Assembly (NCBI RefSeq): GCF_958298935.1
Contig: NC_084923.1
Coordinates: forward strand, 29,046,501 to 29,110,500
DNA length: 64,000 nt
Source of the DNA: Phragmites australis
Taxonomy: Eukaryota > Streptophyta > Magnoliopsida > Poales > Poaceae
Direction of reading: 5' to 3'
Under the pieces are notes generated by a model, which was not told where the DNA came from, ran no database searches, and saw nothing but the letters and a program-made list of their open reading frames with translations. A program made the position numbers and the translations under genes. This document shows, one piece after another, positions 1-10,296 of the stretch (position 1 is its first letter; the number at the start of each line of letters is the position of its first letter).

Positions 1-2300
1 GCGAGGAGCTGTGAACGTGCCCATATTTAATAGATATATAGATGGGTTAATTTATTCATCGTGTATTTGATTAGGTAGAGATCCCCATTTTTGTAAATTA
101 TTGTGACATGCAAAACCTTTTCTTTCTTTATCAACTAAACATCCGAATACTTGCCATCCTCTATCAGAGTCGGCTTTATCTTCATCTGCCTTGTCATACT
201 CTTATTTATCTTGAGGAACATATATGTTAATATGAGTCATGTTAGGTCAAGGAAAAATAGACGCATGGACTACTTATGTCTAGAATATATTGGAGGGAAA
301 GAGAAATAATCAAGTGGGTTAAATTGTAGCTCTTATGGAAAGTTCACAGTGAGAAATACCATACCTAATTTTTTCATGTCAATGCCACAATCAAGGTGCT
401 ACTCATACAGATCACAGTGAAAAGTCTAATGTTTTATGGAAATCTTATAAAGATAGATTGAGCACATCGGATTTAAAAAAAAAAAATCTTTTGTATAAGT
501 GATCTGAAGTGGAACTCAATTTTAACACCTCCTGGATTATTGGTACGTAAGTACAAATGGTGCAATGTACTCAAGTAGAAGAGAAAAAATATTCAGCTGA
601 TATGCTATGGACTGCAAAGACAAAGTCATGAAGGGCTTGCTTCTCAGAGGCCAAGTCTGCTACAACCAAGGGATTGAACAATGACAACATCAATTGTACG
701 GAGAGAATAATATGGAAAGAGCTTCTAAGATTGAGATAATCCATCTGATGAATCTCCAAACTGGCAAACTAAATGATCAGCGACTTCATTTGTTTATATA
801 AGGCAAGTAGCCAACCCTATTAAAAAAAATGGTGCACTCAGTGACAAAAGCATACTGACACTAAGATTTCAAATGTAGCAGAGTATTTCATCAGAAGACA
901 ACGAACACATATTGGCAATAATCATGGCAAATCAGTCGCAAACAGAAAGTACCCATGTTGGTCAATCTCAAAAGATTCCTAGTTTGAAAAAGCAGACATC
1001 CATAGGTGTAGGGGGCTGGAAAAATTGGGTAACAAACAAACCACTGGCAGTGTGATAGTTGGTCGTAACGGTGAAATCGTTGTGCATATCTAGTCATATT
1101 TATTGTATGGCAGTTTGGGCCTTCCTAGTCTACCTTGCAAACTTGTTTGCTACTTTCTTTTAGCTATACTGACAATGAATGCAATCTTTGCATGCTTCAC
1201 CAAATTATATATTTATGGATGCAGCATACAGGTTATTGTGTATAAAATTAATGAATCCTATGTTAAAAGATTAAAAAATCCATCATGTCAGCAACTCAAC
1301 ATTAACAATTTGACACCCTAGTGGCAAAAACTTGTGTTGCAATGGACGTACCAAAAGTTATTATTGCAGTGGTGAAAAAAGCAGATGAATCATCTAGAGA
1401 TAGCATAAGCCGTGACCTGACTACTTGCTGTGATAGAAGGAGAGGTCCTGAAATGGGACTTCCTAGTTGAGAAGCTAACATGGATGAAGCAATTTGCCTT
1501 AACTATTTATTGCTGGGGGTGCCTACAGCAAAGACAAAAACAAATGGAGAGTTTTGTATATACATACATACGATGAAAAGGAGAATGCTGGAACAATAAA
1601 GTAAATCTTATCGCCCCACATGGCAATGTTAGACCTCCCAAGGATTGATCTGCATGAGTAGCTTTGTGTATGTGGCTTTTGTCCATGCTTCGAGACATAA
1701 CTCTGCAGGCCTTAGGTCAACCATAAATCGGAGGAAACACCAATGACAGAACTAAATCATGGGTGCCTTCTGAAGCAAGACATGTAATTGTCATCACAAC
1801 AGGAAACAACATTTGTTAAACTTGCAGTTTCTAAATCTTAGCAGCATAATAATCCTATAGAAGTCTGTAGACAAATTGTTTTAGGATGGGAATAGTTGTA
1901 GAGTCCAATTGCGCATCCTGATTCCTGAGCTAATAATTGAATGTCCTTGCTTCTGAACAGTAAGCTACACAAAATCTTCCATGTTCTAGCATACATGCTA
2001 ATTAATTATTGTAAATGTATAGTAGCAGTAGCAACAGCAGAGTTTCCAACAAAGGAATTATCAGGCAGCAACACAAAGCATGGAAGAACCAACTAAATAG
2101 ATTGTCAGCTCATTACGTGTAGGTTCATACATCAGCAATAATTGTAGCAAACTAAATGCTTAAGAAGATGTTAACTGGAAAGGCAAAGCATCATCACATG
2201 GCTCTCCATCAGCAGAAGAGAGGTGAACGTGGCCTAATCAGGAAGGACATGCAGCAAAACCCAAAGACACACATAAGGTGTCAACAAAGCATCGGCGGCA
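1..2300. other. Intergenic, no gene seen
   Basis: AT-rich sequence with only short ORFs (under 75 codons) that lack domains, codon bias or paired splice and promoter signals. I see no LTR termini, terminal inverted repeats or RNA gene. If the possible minus-strand exon at 2337-2797 is real, introns or later exons of that gene would lie here, but I could not identify any. Confidence 0.5.
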
Positions 2301-2336
2301 ATCGTGCCGAAGGATGAGGAGTTCATGAGGGAGCAC

Positions 2337-2797
2337 TCATACATGAACCATGATAACCCTGCATGTGCTCAGAAAAGCAAGACGAAGGTGAGAGCCTGTA
2401 GTTGGAAGGTGGCAGTGGCGGCACACAGGGAGGCGACTCGTATGGTGGTAGGGTGGTGGCGGCGAGAAAGCAGCGCAGGTGGTGGTCACTATGGAGGAGA
2501 GGGTGGCAGAGAAACTATCCACCACCATCAGTAGCTCGGCGTCGACGACAAATCGATCGTAGGATTTGCAGTCGGGGTCAGGAGAAATCAAGATTGGAAT
2601 AGACTGGATTTGGGATCGGGACGATTTGGAATGGGAAGATGATATGAGATCACTTCTGGATGGCGGCGGCGAGAATTTGGGATTGGAAGGAGCTGGTCTC
2701 GAAGACTTGGGAATCGCGCAAGGTGGAGTCCGGCGAGCTGCGAGCAAGGAACAATTTTTTTGGAATGCGAAAGTGACCAAACTGACGATAGTTCCAC
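2337..2797 (-). other. Possible 5' exon of an unrecognised minus-strand gene
   Basis: A 147-codon open frame (2780 to 2337) rich in Ser, Pro and Arg, with a second overlapping open frame starting at 2797. The composition (GC-rich, CCGCC and CCACC runs) is typical of a grass 5' leader or first exon and contrasts with the AT-rich surroundings. A minus-strand TATA-like sequence (TATATTTAAATATAAA, 2877-2893) sits about 80-100 bp upstream. No domain or signal peptide is recognisable, and I could not define a splice donor and acceptor with downstream coding exons. It could be a noncoding transcript or a decayed gene fragment. Confidence 0.22.
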
Positions 2798-2895
2798 ATC
2801 AAATGGACTTCAATCACTGCTGCTCAGATCGAAAAGTTGCAAAGCAGATGGCTGACGTGGCTTGCATGGGAGGTGTTTATATTTAAATATAGAGA

Positions 2896-3420
2896 TGTGG
2901 TGTTTTATCAAGACGCATCTACCAGCTTTCCGTAATCCCTAGATGTACAGTACAACAAATCTCTTGGAATTTAGACATTGGTTATGTTGTTAGTGTATGT
3001 ATTTGTTGGAGTTGTTTGAAAACATATTTTGTAGCCTACTTTTGTTCATGAAAATACAAACTCAGTCCATAACATCTTTATAAAAAATTGCGTAATTTCA
3101 TAGTTACCTTGTATGTGACTTTATTTGAATGAACACCAACACATCATACAAGTACACAACAAACACTAGTGGTTGTACTGATTAATCCATGTACGGATGT
3201 ACCCTGCAATATATCACCAGTATCACCATAGTTAGGACTGTGCAACACGTCCCAAACTTGCCATGACAATAATAAACACGCACTGGGCATATATTTGTGT
3301 ATGCGTACACACTAAAGGGCACAAATTTAATATTTCAGTAGATCTTAGCCTATAAATAATCATCACCAGACTAATAGGTGTAGTATACATATTAAGTACT
3401 AATAGTTAAGATTAACTAGC
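2896..3420. other. Intergenic, 3' flank of the glycine-rich gene
   Basis: AT-rich spacer between the TATA-like sequence near 2885 and the end of the glycine-rich protein gene. It should contain that gene's 3' UTR and poly(A) site on the minus strand. No ORF, repeat or terminal structure was recognised. Confidence 0.4.
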
Positions 3421-3421
3421 A

Positions 3422-3491
3422 TCAACCTTGACCACCACCACCACCTCCAGAGCCGCCTCCTACAACTCCGACAGCTGACCCGACTCCACTA
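3422..3491 (-). other. Out-of-frame continuation of the glycine-rich C-terminus
   Basis: Downstream of the stop at 3489-3491, another minus frame reads SGVGSAVGVVGGGSGGGGGG and ends QG-stop at 3422. That is a typical glycine-rich protein C-terminus. The two frames would be joined by a one-base length change in the homopolymer at 3495-3500 (six C on the plus strand). Either a real frameshift allele or a base-calling error would explain it. Confidence 0.55.
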
Positions 3492-4079
3492 CTTCCCCCC
3501 ACTTCCACTACTACCATTTGCATCTCCGAACCCTCCACCACCACCAATCGCACTGCCAGAATGTCCAACGCCACTACCACCTCCGAAGCCACCACTACCA
3601 CCGTTTCCCCCATTTGCACCTCCACCTCCACTGCCGCCACCCCCACTGTTTACACTCACCGCGCCACGGCCTATGTGAACACCAATACCACCTCCACCAC
3701 CGCCTCCGGCATGCACACCGCCGGCGCTAACAGCTCCACCTCCACCCCCGCCAATCCCAACATCAACCCCATCATGACCAACATTGATGCCGACACCAAC
3801 ACCCGCTCCGCCACCCACGCTTGCACCACCACCATGGGTAGTGCCAGCTCCACCTCCGAGCCCACCACCGATACCAATTGATGTGTCATGCCCACCATGG
3901 CTGATGCTCACACCAAAGCCTCGTCCACCCCCCTCACCAGAGCCACCTCTGATGGAGAATGATTTGCTATCGTTAAGGGAGTTTTTGTTGGCAAGGAGGA
4001 GCCTTGCATGGGCAAGCGGGAGAAGTAAGAAGCACACTAGTAAAACTGAAATGGCCAGGCGGCAAGAAGAAGTCGCCAT
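3489..4079 (-). CDS. Secreted glycine-rich (cell-wall type) protein
   Basis: The best host gene in the window. Reading from the ATG at 4079, the protein is about 196 residues. It has an N-terminal hydrophobic signal peptide (MATSSCRLAISVLLVCFLLL, then PLAHA as the likely cleavage site) and a short linker (RLLLANKNSL), followed by about 150 residues dominated by Gly with Ser, Val, Ala, His and Asp in GGG, GVG and GHDxxDVGIG-type patterns. This is the architecture of plant glycine-rich structural proteins exported to the wall. An in-frame ATG at 4112 would add 11 residues, but it lies where the TATA box places the transcription start; the 4079 ATG has a good context (CCCATGGCG). The frame stops at 3489, while the -1/+2 frame continues Gly-rich to 3422 (see findings), so the annotated C-terminus may be wrong by a frameshift in a C6 run at 3495-3500. 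Confidence 0.8.
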   Translation of the reverse strand: MATSSCRLAISVLLVCFLLLPLAHARLLLANKNSLNDSKSFSIRGGSGEGGGRGFGVSISHGGHDTSIGIGGGLGGGAGTTHGGGASVGGGAGVGVGINVGHDGVDVGIGGGGGGAVSAGGVHAGGGGGGGIGVHIGRGAVSVNSGGGGSGGGGANGGNGGSGGFGGGSGVGHSGSAIGGGGGFGDANGSSGSGGK

Positions 4080-4137
4080 GGGAGTGTGCATGGATGAATG
4101 GAGCCGCTTCACTTTGCTGGCACTACTCAGGCGCTGC

Positions 4138-4145
4138 TTTATATA
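4138..4145 (-). promoter_or_regulatory. TATA box of the glycine-rich protein gene
   Basis: TATATAAA on the minus strand. A start site 25-32 bp downstream would fall at about 4106-4113, giving a leader of roughly 30 nt to the ATG at 4079 and excluding the ATG at 4112 as the main start. Confidence 0.7.
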
Positions 4146-4150
4146 GAGTC

Positions 4151-5294
4151 AGTTCTGCTTGGCGGTTCTGCACGAAGTAATCTCAAGTAGGAGAAAAGTG
4201 ATCGTAGTGAGCTGTGTAGCACAACTAGCCATGTTGAAAGGTGAAGTGGACCACATGGCCAAGGAATTTGTTAGGTGCACTTGTTTAGGCATGTTAATCC
4301 AAGTTCGGGCTTCGAAAAAATCATCTTTGAGCTACATGACAATATATACAACCAGCTTTATTTTGTTTATGGGATCAAAAGTATTCAGTTTAAAATTCAT
4401 CTCCATCTTCGAACAAAGACAGTATGTTAATACCTTCCCTCCAAGTTAGTTTCAATAGAAACCTCGGTTGAAGTACAGATTTTCATTTTTTTTTGTATGA
4501 TAGATCGAAAGTTAACTCAACTGCGATAAATTAAGTGGCCTACGCAATAAGAAATCTTCACGGCGTAAAAAGACTGAGTTGGTGATTGTCGTATGTGTTC
4601 TAGAAACTTCATCTTAAAAGATATTCAAATTTATTTGCATATGTCATAGAAGATCGATAAAGGAGGATGTCGGCTTCTTCTACATTTAAGGATAATTATT
4701 TGTGAATGATCAGTATGTCAGGGAACAGTTAAGCACATGTAATGATGAGTTATTTGAGATCAATTGCAACGCGCGGTCACCGTATATATACAAACTCTGG
4801 TATACAAATTATATCCCAGATTTGTGTATACCGAACAATTTAATTATTGCCTGTCATGTTCGGGGAAAGAATAAGGAATATGTTGCTTTGATCTTTAGAA
4901 AACAAGGAGGCAACCTTTCATACGTACTTTGATAATTCAGAATGCAAAGGTTCACATGACCTTTTGCTGCTCGTTTTTTCCTGCTTCCCCATTTGCTTTC
5001 TGTTGCGGTTGCTTTGCAACTGTGACAACTCTCCATCGAATCTGCTCTGCTGGAAGATCTGTGATTCCGTGTTTAGTTAAGCATCTCCGGATGCCTCTAG
5101 TTTACAGCCAACTGTTTTAGACATGTTTTCCTAAAATTCAATCTACGTGTTCCGAGAAAAGATAAGTGCGCCAACCATTAGGTTGAAGTGGTCTATCAAG
5201 ATAGGTAATTCTGGCCTGTTGACTTATTTAGATTCTTAACCTCTTGATCCACTCTGACTGACGACATTTATATATGGTACAGCCATATATTATG
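4151..5294. other. Upstream region of the glycine-rich gene, no gene seen
   Basis: AT-rich intergenic DNA. Short ORFs of 60-96 codons have no recognisable features. It presumably contains distal promoter elements of the minus-strand glycine-rich gene; none could be assigned from sequence alone. Confidence 0.4.
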
Positions 5295-5535
5295 CTCCCT
5301 CCAAATGATGTTTTACAATATATGGGTTCAGTCCAACTTTGTGAAATAAGTCATTAGATGTATTTGAAACTATCTAGATTGACTATATGAAGACAATATC
5401 ATAACATTCATCGTCAGAAGTACTCTATAATATTGTGCTTCATTAATGTATATTGATGTATTAATATAAAATCGTAAAAGAATGGTCAGAGTCATTTCTT
5501 GTAGACCATTAAAAGTCAATAACATTGTACAGAGA
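5295..5535. mobile_element. Stowaway-like MITE, degraded
   Basis: The left end CTCCCTCCAAATGATG resembles the CTCCCTCC terminus of Stowaway MITEs. The right end, reverse complemented, reads CTCTGTACAATGTTATTGAC, which aligns imperfectly to it. The size (about 240 bp) and AT-richness fit. The TA duplication is not clean, so the call is tentative. Confidence 0.35.
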
Positions 5536-6590
5536 AGAATATAGTGGGTACCATCTGTCCAACCCCACCAACAACACACAACAAATCTCTTGAAAAAAGT
5601 AAGATTTCACCATGCACAAGACTAGTTATAGGTGTTCTAAAAAAGTTAATTATACATCTTTCACAGAATTAAAGGGCAGCAGAGATTGGAAACGACACAA
5701 TAAGTATACTTTTAGATTCCTTAGTTGGCAAATACTGTGAAAATTTTGACACAATACCTCCCAAGCAGATATACAAATATTACAAAACTTATGGAGTGAC
5801 AATTATAAGGATTACCAAATTGTTAGAATCAATCATTTTCATAATTGGAAGTGCTACAATGCTCCAAAAATTGAGAAATACGAAATTTTTGCAAACAGTC
5901 ATAAATAATTTTATAGAAAATTAAAGAATATTGAAGAAAATAAACATGTCATGCCAGAAAATTTCAAGCTGACCCCGATCTACACATTGAGAAACAAAAA
6001 ATTTCACAATTAGAAGAAATAAATCCGACATTGAAATTGGACAAGGCAAAGATAAAGCTACTATTTTGCTGAAGTTAAACTTAATTTTGTTTAATCATGA
6101 TATCTTTTTTTGTTGAGTTATTAGAAACGCTTGATTATATTATTCAGTGCTAACCCATTTTTTCCGGCATAACAATTTGCCTTATTTTCATGTAGTAGTA
6201 TATGGGTTAATCGAGTATAGAACAACTCGTTTACTGTAAATTCGATCGACTGCGTAACAAAAGTTCTTACCCACGTATAACCTGCATGCTATCTCTTTTT
6301 TTCTCTGAACTGCATGCTATCTTCTTTTTTGGTCATTTGAGAGTCATGGCCTCTTTTAGCGTCAAGTAAGCTCCGTCTTAGGCTACTCTGATACGGGGGA
6401 TTGGTAACAAATGAAAAGCAGGAACACAATTTTTGGCAGGATGGTTAGCCACCAAATCCATTTTTCTACCAAATCAAAGTGGTGTCTATGCATGACAGCA
6501 CTATAGTTCAGCAAATAAAGGACTCTGCAAATTTTTGACCAGATACAGTAGCACTTGTCCAAACAAGCTCACAATATCTCACGTTACTCT
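5536..6590. other. Intergenic, no gene seen
   Basis: AT-rich sequence without ORFs of interest. No terminal repeats, RNA gene or coding exon recognised. Confidence 0.4.
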
Positions 6591-6910
6591 TAGGGTTGGA
6601 AATAAAGCTCAAGCCTCACAAGCTAGCTCGGTGTCAATTCGAGCCAAGTCCGAGCCACCTCCCTAGCCACCCCATCCCACGCATGCTTCCCTTTATATTT
6701 AGCGTTCCACCGTTCGACCAATAGTCCAACACAACACTCGATCAAAATCCCAGAGGTCAGCCACCACTCTGCCTCTTTGCCAAAGTCGCATTGTTGGTTG
6801 CACCGGTGAGATCCACCATCTCCATCCTCGCCGCCACAAACCCCCCATCGCAAAGGCAAGATTGTATGAGCTGAGTCGAGCCGGGCTAGGCTTGGCTCTT
6901 TTGCAGCCTA
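6591..6910. mobile_element. hAT-type MITE candidate
   Basis: The left end TAGGGTTGGAAATAAAGC and the right end read on the other strand, TAGGCTGCAAAAGAGCC, form an imperfect terminal inverted repeat with the TAGGG-type start seen in grass hAT MITEs. Inside lie 'GAGCC/GGCTC' palindromic words near both ends. The flanking octamers gttactct (6583-6590) and gtcatgct (6911-6918) match at 5 of 8 positions, consistent with a decayed 8-bp target duplication. Confidence 0.5.
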
Positions 6911-7536
6911 GTCATGCTAGACGGTCAACTCTAGTCAAAGATGGAATAGTTGGTGAATCTAGATGGTGGCTGGACGTGGCTAGTTGGCAATGCATGTGAC
7001 TAGGCAGCCATCTTGGCGACACAAAGTTTGGCTCCTAGCAGGTCCACGCGAGATGATTGTTTTGGTACTGGATCGCTAGTCATAGGTGACTAACTGTCTG
7101 CGTCTCGAGTCTAGGTGAACATTGGCAATAAGTGAGGTGGTTCTTAATTTTGTTTTGTCAATGTCGGGCCAAAGAGATTGCTGACATGAAGCAGTAGGTC
7201 CGAAGGCCGAGACTCTAGTCCCAAATGACGAAGAACGAAGGGCTGCATGAAGCAGGATGAAGGACTCTCAAGGGGAACAAGGACGAAGGAGACATCTGAG
7301 GCGGCCGACCTAGTTTTATGTAGATTATAATATCTGTAATGCCCCGAATCATCTATAATAGCATGGTGACTGAAGTTCTTGAAGCTACCTCTGCCCAACT
7401 TACTGAGAATTCTGGGGTTTTTTTTCATGACTGGACAGTGCGCCTTTTCTGGTAACTAATTTTTGTTTTCTGCACAAATCATCTCTATCATAGCCATGCA
7501 TAAGTGCTGTGAAAATTCAAAAAGGAATAAAAAAAT
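6911..7536. other. Intergenic, no gene seen
   Basis: A 94-codon minus-strand ORF (7144-7428) shows no domain and no supporting context. Nothing else recognised. Confidence 0.35.
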
Positions 7537-7608
7537 AGTAGAAGAAAGGGTTCGAACCAGAGACCTATTCACTTGCAACCAATTGCTCTACCACTGAGCT
7601 ATGGACCC
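7537..7608 (-). tRNA. tRNA-Cys(GCA)-like pseudogene or SINE head
   Basis: Minus strand from 7608: GGGTCCATAGCTCAGTGG gives an A box and D-arm, an anticodon loop TTGCAAG follows (GCA, Cys), then GGTTCGAACCC as a perfect B box (7548-7558), and a T7 run about 10 bp past the 3' end as a Pol III terminator. The 5' two thirds match plant nuclear tRNA-Cys well. The T stem and the 3' acceptor strand do not pair with their partners, so it is probably not a functional tRNA; a tRNA-derived SINE head is the alternative. Confidence 0.55.
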
Positions 7609-7840
7609 ATCGTTATTGCTTTTCGACTGCAACTGTGTACTAGGCATTTGAATGATTATTTGAAAGCATAAACTTATAGATGACAAGTGAAGGACGGACC
7701 GCAGAGAAGCACAAAATAATCCAATTGGAACTAAAAGACATGCTAGAAGATGCCATTAGCAGCACAGTCACAATGTTCTTGTTGCTACAAGAATCGAGTA
7801 CCCATCTGCCGATAGTTGTACAAGCAACTCCCGACATAAC
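7609..7840. other. Spacer next to the retroelement nest
   Basis: No gene or repeat recognised. It ends at ATAAG (7841-7845), the left flank of the first LTR. Confidence 0.4.
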
Positions 7841-7845
7841 ATAAG

Positions 7846-8710
7846 TGTTAGAACAAGAATTCGTTTTCTTATAGTAAGTACGGTGAGAGTTTCTTATAAA
7901 AAGGAGACTTAAGCTTAGAGACGAAATTTAAGAAGAAACACCACAAATGTATTGATAGTAGAAATATGGACTAGACTAGGAGGAGTATCACATGAAGACT
8001 TCTGATTGTGCCCCTCTGCTCAGATGATCCTTGCCCCTTATTTATATTATAGGGTTGGGCGTAGCTTAACGAATAAGTTACCACTACGTGCAAAATATCT
8101 AAGGTTAGATCGAGTTATATGACATTATCTTGGATAACTACTTTTTACCCTACATAGAAGATAAATATCCATCATGATAATTATTTGAGTGTCTGTACCT
8201 AGAGGGGTGAGCCGGTCGCCAATTGCGGTCCGACGCTGTGATGTTAGGGCTATCAGGATAGCCTCCATTGTTCTGGATGTCAGGATGGCACCCACTGGCC
8301 TAGGTAATTAATGCTGGTCACTTCCTTGCAGGCAACGAATGACCGGCATTCCTCTCCTAGCAGATCTTTCTTGAGGCCCGATGGCCTACCCTGTAGCCTT
8401 TGGGAAGCCTGCTCGAGCCCCGGAGACGGGGGCTCTAGGAGACGGAGGCCTCAGGAGGCATGGCTCCGGGAGCTGGAGGTTTCGGGAGGCATGGCTCTGG
8501 GAGATGAGGCTTCGGAAGGCATGGTTTTGGGAGATGGAGGCTTCTGGAGGCATGGCTTTGGGAGATGGAGGCTTCCAGAGTCATGGCTCTGGGAGATAGT
8601 TACTCCGAAGTCTAAAAGTCAGAAAGCGGCCTTCGGGAGGCGTGGGCCTATGGGCATGGGCCACCGAAACCAAGGGGCCGTCGGGGGTCCTTAACAACGA
8701 CCCCCCAACA
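7846..8710 (-). repeat. 3' LTR of a RIRE2/Tat-like gypsy element (copy A)
   Basis: Starts TGTTAGAACAAG and ends GACCCCCCAACA, so in the sense direction (minus) it begins TGTTGGGGGG and ends CTTGTTCTAACA. It is homologous along its length to LTRs at 29261-30161, 48706-49610, 17266-18014 and 23724-24935. At its sense start it adjoins a purine-rich tract on the minus strand (GAGAGGGGCTAC, 8711-8722), a polypurine tract, so this is the 3' LTR of a minus-sense element whose body lies to the right. The left flank is ATAAG; the partner duplication is lost because the other end is truncated. It contains a minisatellite (next entry). Confidence 0.85.
8430..8600. repeat. About 34-bp minisatellite inside LTR copy A
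   Basis: Four to five imperfect units of the type 'GGAGGCATGGCTCTGGGAGATGGAGGCTTC'. The same array occurs at the equivalent place of the LTR at 29261-30161, while the LTR at 48706-49610 has a longer, differently arranged unit. Confidence 0.7.
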
Positions 8711-8725
8711 GTAGCCCCTCTCGAG
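8711..8725 (-). promoter_or_regulatory. Polypurine tract of copy A
   Basis: On the minus strand the sequence just before the LTR is purine-rich and ends GGGGCTAC. The LARD at 23724 has an equivalent tract ending GAGGGAGTAC directly before TGTTGGGGG, which supports the LTR orientation. Confidence 0.5.
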
Positions 8726-9228
8726 AGCGGCCAGCGGAGCGATCGGGCCCATGATTCTTTCAGAGCAGGGCCTTCGGTAGTCCGGCTTGCTATCGATGAC
8801 TCATGGTCCCTAATATCACTTGGCTTTCCTGGGAAGATTCGACCCATTTGATCTAAATAGTCCGTTTGATGACGCTGGTGACAAGGAGCATAGAATGCGC
8901 CCTGTGAGAATGGTGTGACTACGCCTTGTCAGGCGGACGTGGGATGCGTGGTGTCCTGTGGTTAGGGGGTCGCAGGGGCGGTTCCGCTTCCCTATGATTG
9001 TGGCCTAGCAGGCCAAGGGATATGGCATATGCTCATTTTTCTAGGTGGGGGGTAATCTCTCCTTACCTTTATAAGGGGAGGGATTACCCTGAGAGGCCTT
9101 TCCGCCCACGCTTTGTTCCCGTTTGCCCTTGGCCTCCAGTTGTCCTTGCTTTGCGCATATGTCTGTCGATTGCTGTTCTTCTTTCTTCTCCGTCGTCCAG
9201 CGCCTTTTGCCATCTTCATGTGATCCAT

Positions 9229-10296
9229 ATGGCTGGTTTGAGTGCCCTGGGTGGAGCAGGAACTCAGGCGGCGAGCGAAACCGCCGGTGCGACCGCAGCG
9301 GGGGGCCCTTAGGTGGCACCTATTCACCCATTGTTGATGGGGCCGCCACCTATGGTGGAGCTCCACCGTGCCAGCAAGAGCATCCCCAGTAGACCACCGT
9401 GCTGGGGGTGTCTGTCATCGATGATGAGGAGCTTGACTGGATAGTCAGGGAGGGGAAGATCTCCTCCAGAGCCATTGTTCTGCCTCCACTGAACGAAGAG
9501 GTCCTAGAGCCTATAGCCCACGGAGTCATGGTGTTCGAGGCTTTCTTCAAAGCGGGCTTGGCTTTCTGTCAGCGCCACTGCTCGAGGAGGTGCTCCGCCA
9601 CTACTATGTGGAGCTTTCGCAGGTCCATGCCAACGCCATCGCTCACCTGGCCACCTTCGAGTGGGCCATGCGGGCAAAGGGGTGCAAAGGGAGGGCGGAC
9701 TTCTTCGTGGCCCTCCACTTTGCCAACTGTCAGCCAAAGATGATCAAGGGTGAGGGGACAAAGAGGCCCTCAACTTCAGCAGCGCTAATTTCCAGATACG
9801 GCCGCAGTACCACAATGCCTTCCCGGTGAAGGCTATTAACAGTCGATGGTATACTGGCTAGTTGTAGTTGTGGTTCTACTACAACATTGGCCTCGCATCC
9901 CCCTTTGCTCCACAAACTGAGATATCGTGTATGTCCTGGAGCCAGAGACGGGGATCACGGACGACTAGTTCGCTTCGCGGTTGGCCCTTCTTCAAAGGGT
10001 GGTTGAAAGGATGAGCATGTGTGATCTCGTGGAGGAGTTCACCATGTTGCGCATTCAGCCCCTTCAGATGGGTTGCGACTACACCTTCAAGCAAGGTGCG
10101 GAAGAGTGGTCGAGGGTGTACTTCGGGCCCCATTAGCTCTAGTGAGTCCTCTTTGTTGTCTGGTTTTTGATTCAAGGATGTGAGTTGCTTTTTTTTAGAG
10201 AGCTGTCTCCCGCTAGAGTGCACGGCGGAGATTGCCGTGGTGACCCTGGGCCCACCTACTCACGCGGAGCGGGAGCAGTGGGTGGCTCTGACACAG
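9229..10296 (+). pseudogene. Antisense ORF of copy A, N-terminal part
   Basis: A plus-strand coding region inside a minus-sense retroelement. It starts MAGLSALGGAGTQ at 9229 and contains, across frame changes, DDEELDWIVREGKIS, VMVFEAFFKAGLAF, a LATFEWAMR-type stretch and FQIRPQYHNAFPVKAINSRWYTG. The second copy (50117 onward) aligns over the same blocks (MADLSTPSEAKTR, VVVFEAFFKAGLGF, AFPVKAINGWWYTG), so this is a shared protein, not chance. It resembles the plant proteins annotated as 'putative gypsy type transposon' (PF04195-like), known as extra antisense ORFs between pol and the 3' LTR in Tat-lineage elements. Stops and frameshifts (for example around 9400 and 9560-9600) show it is broken. 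It is interrupted at 10297-10301 by a solo LTR; the continuation is at 14016. Confidence 0.7.

Noticed and set aside
3518..4146. Plus-strand ORFs opposite the glycine-rich protein (His- and Thr/Pro-rich, 70-120 codons)
   Set aside because: They are shadows of Gly codons read on the other strand. The minus strand has the signal peptide, TATA box and start context.
7846..8710. Possibility that the LTR is a solo LTR
   Set aside because: The right flank is a polypurine tract and shares about 500 bp of internal sequence with copy B, so it is a 3' LTR joined to its element body; no target duplication closes it on the right.
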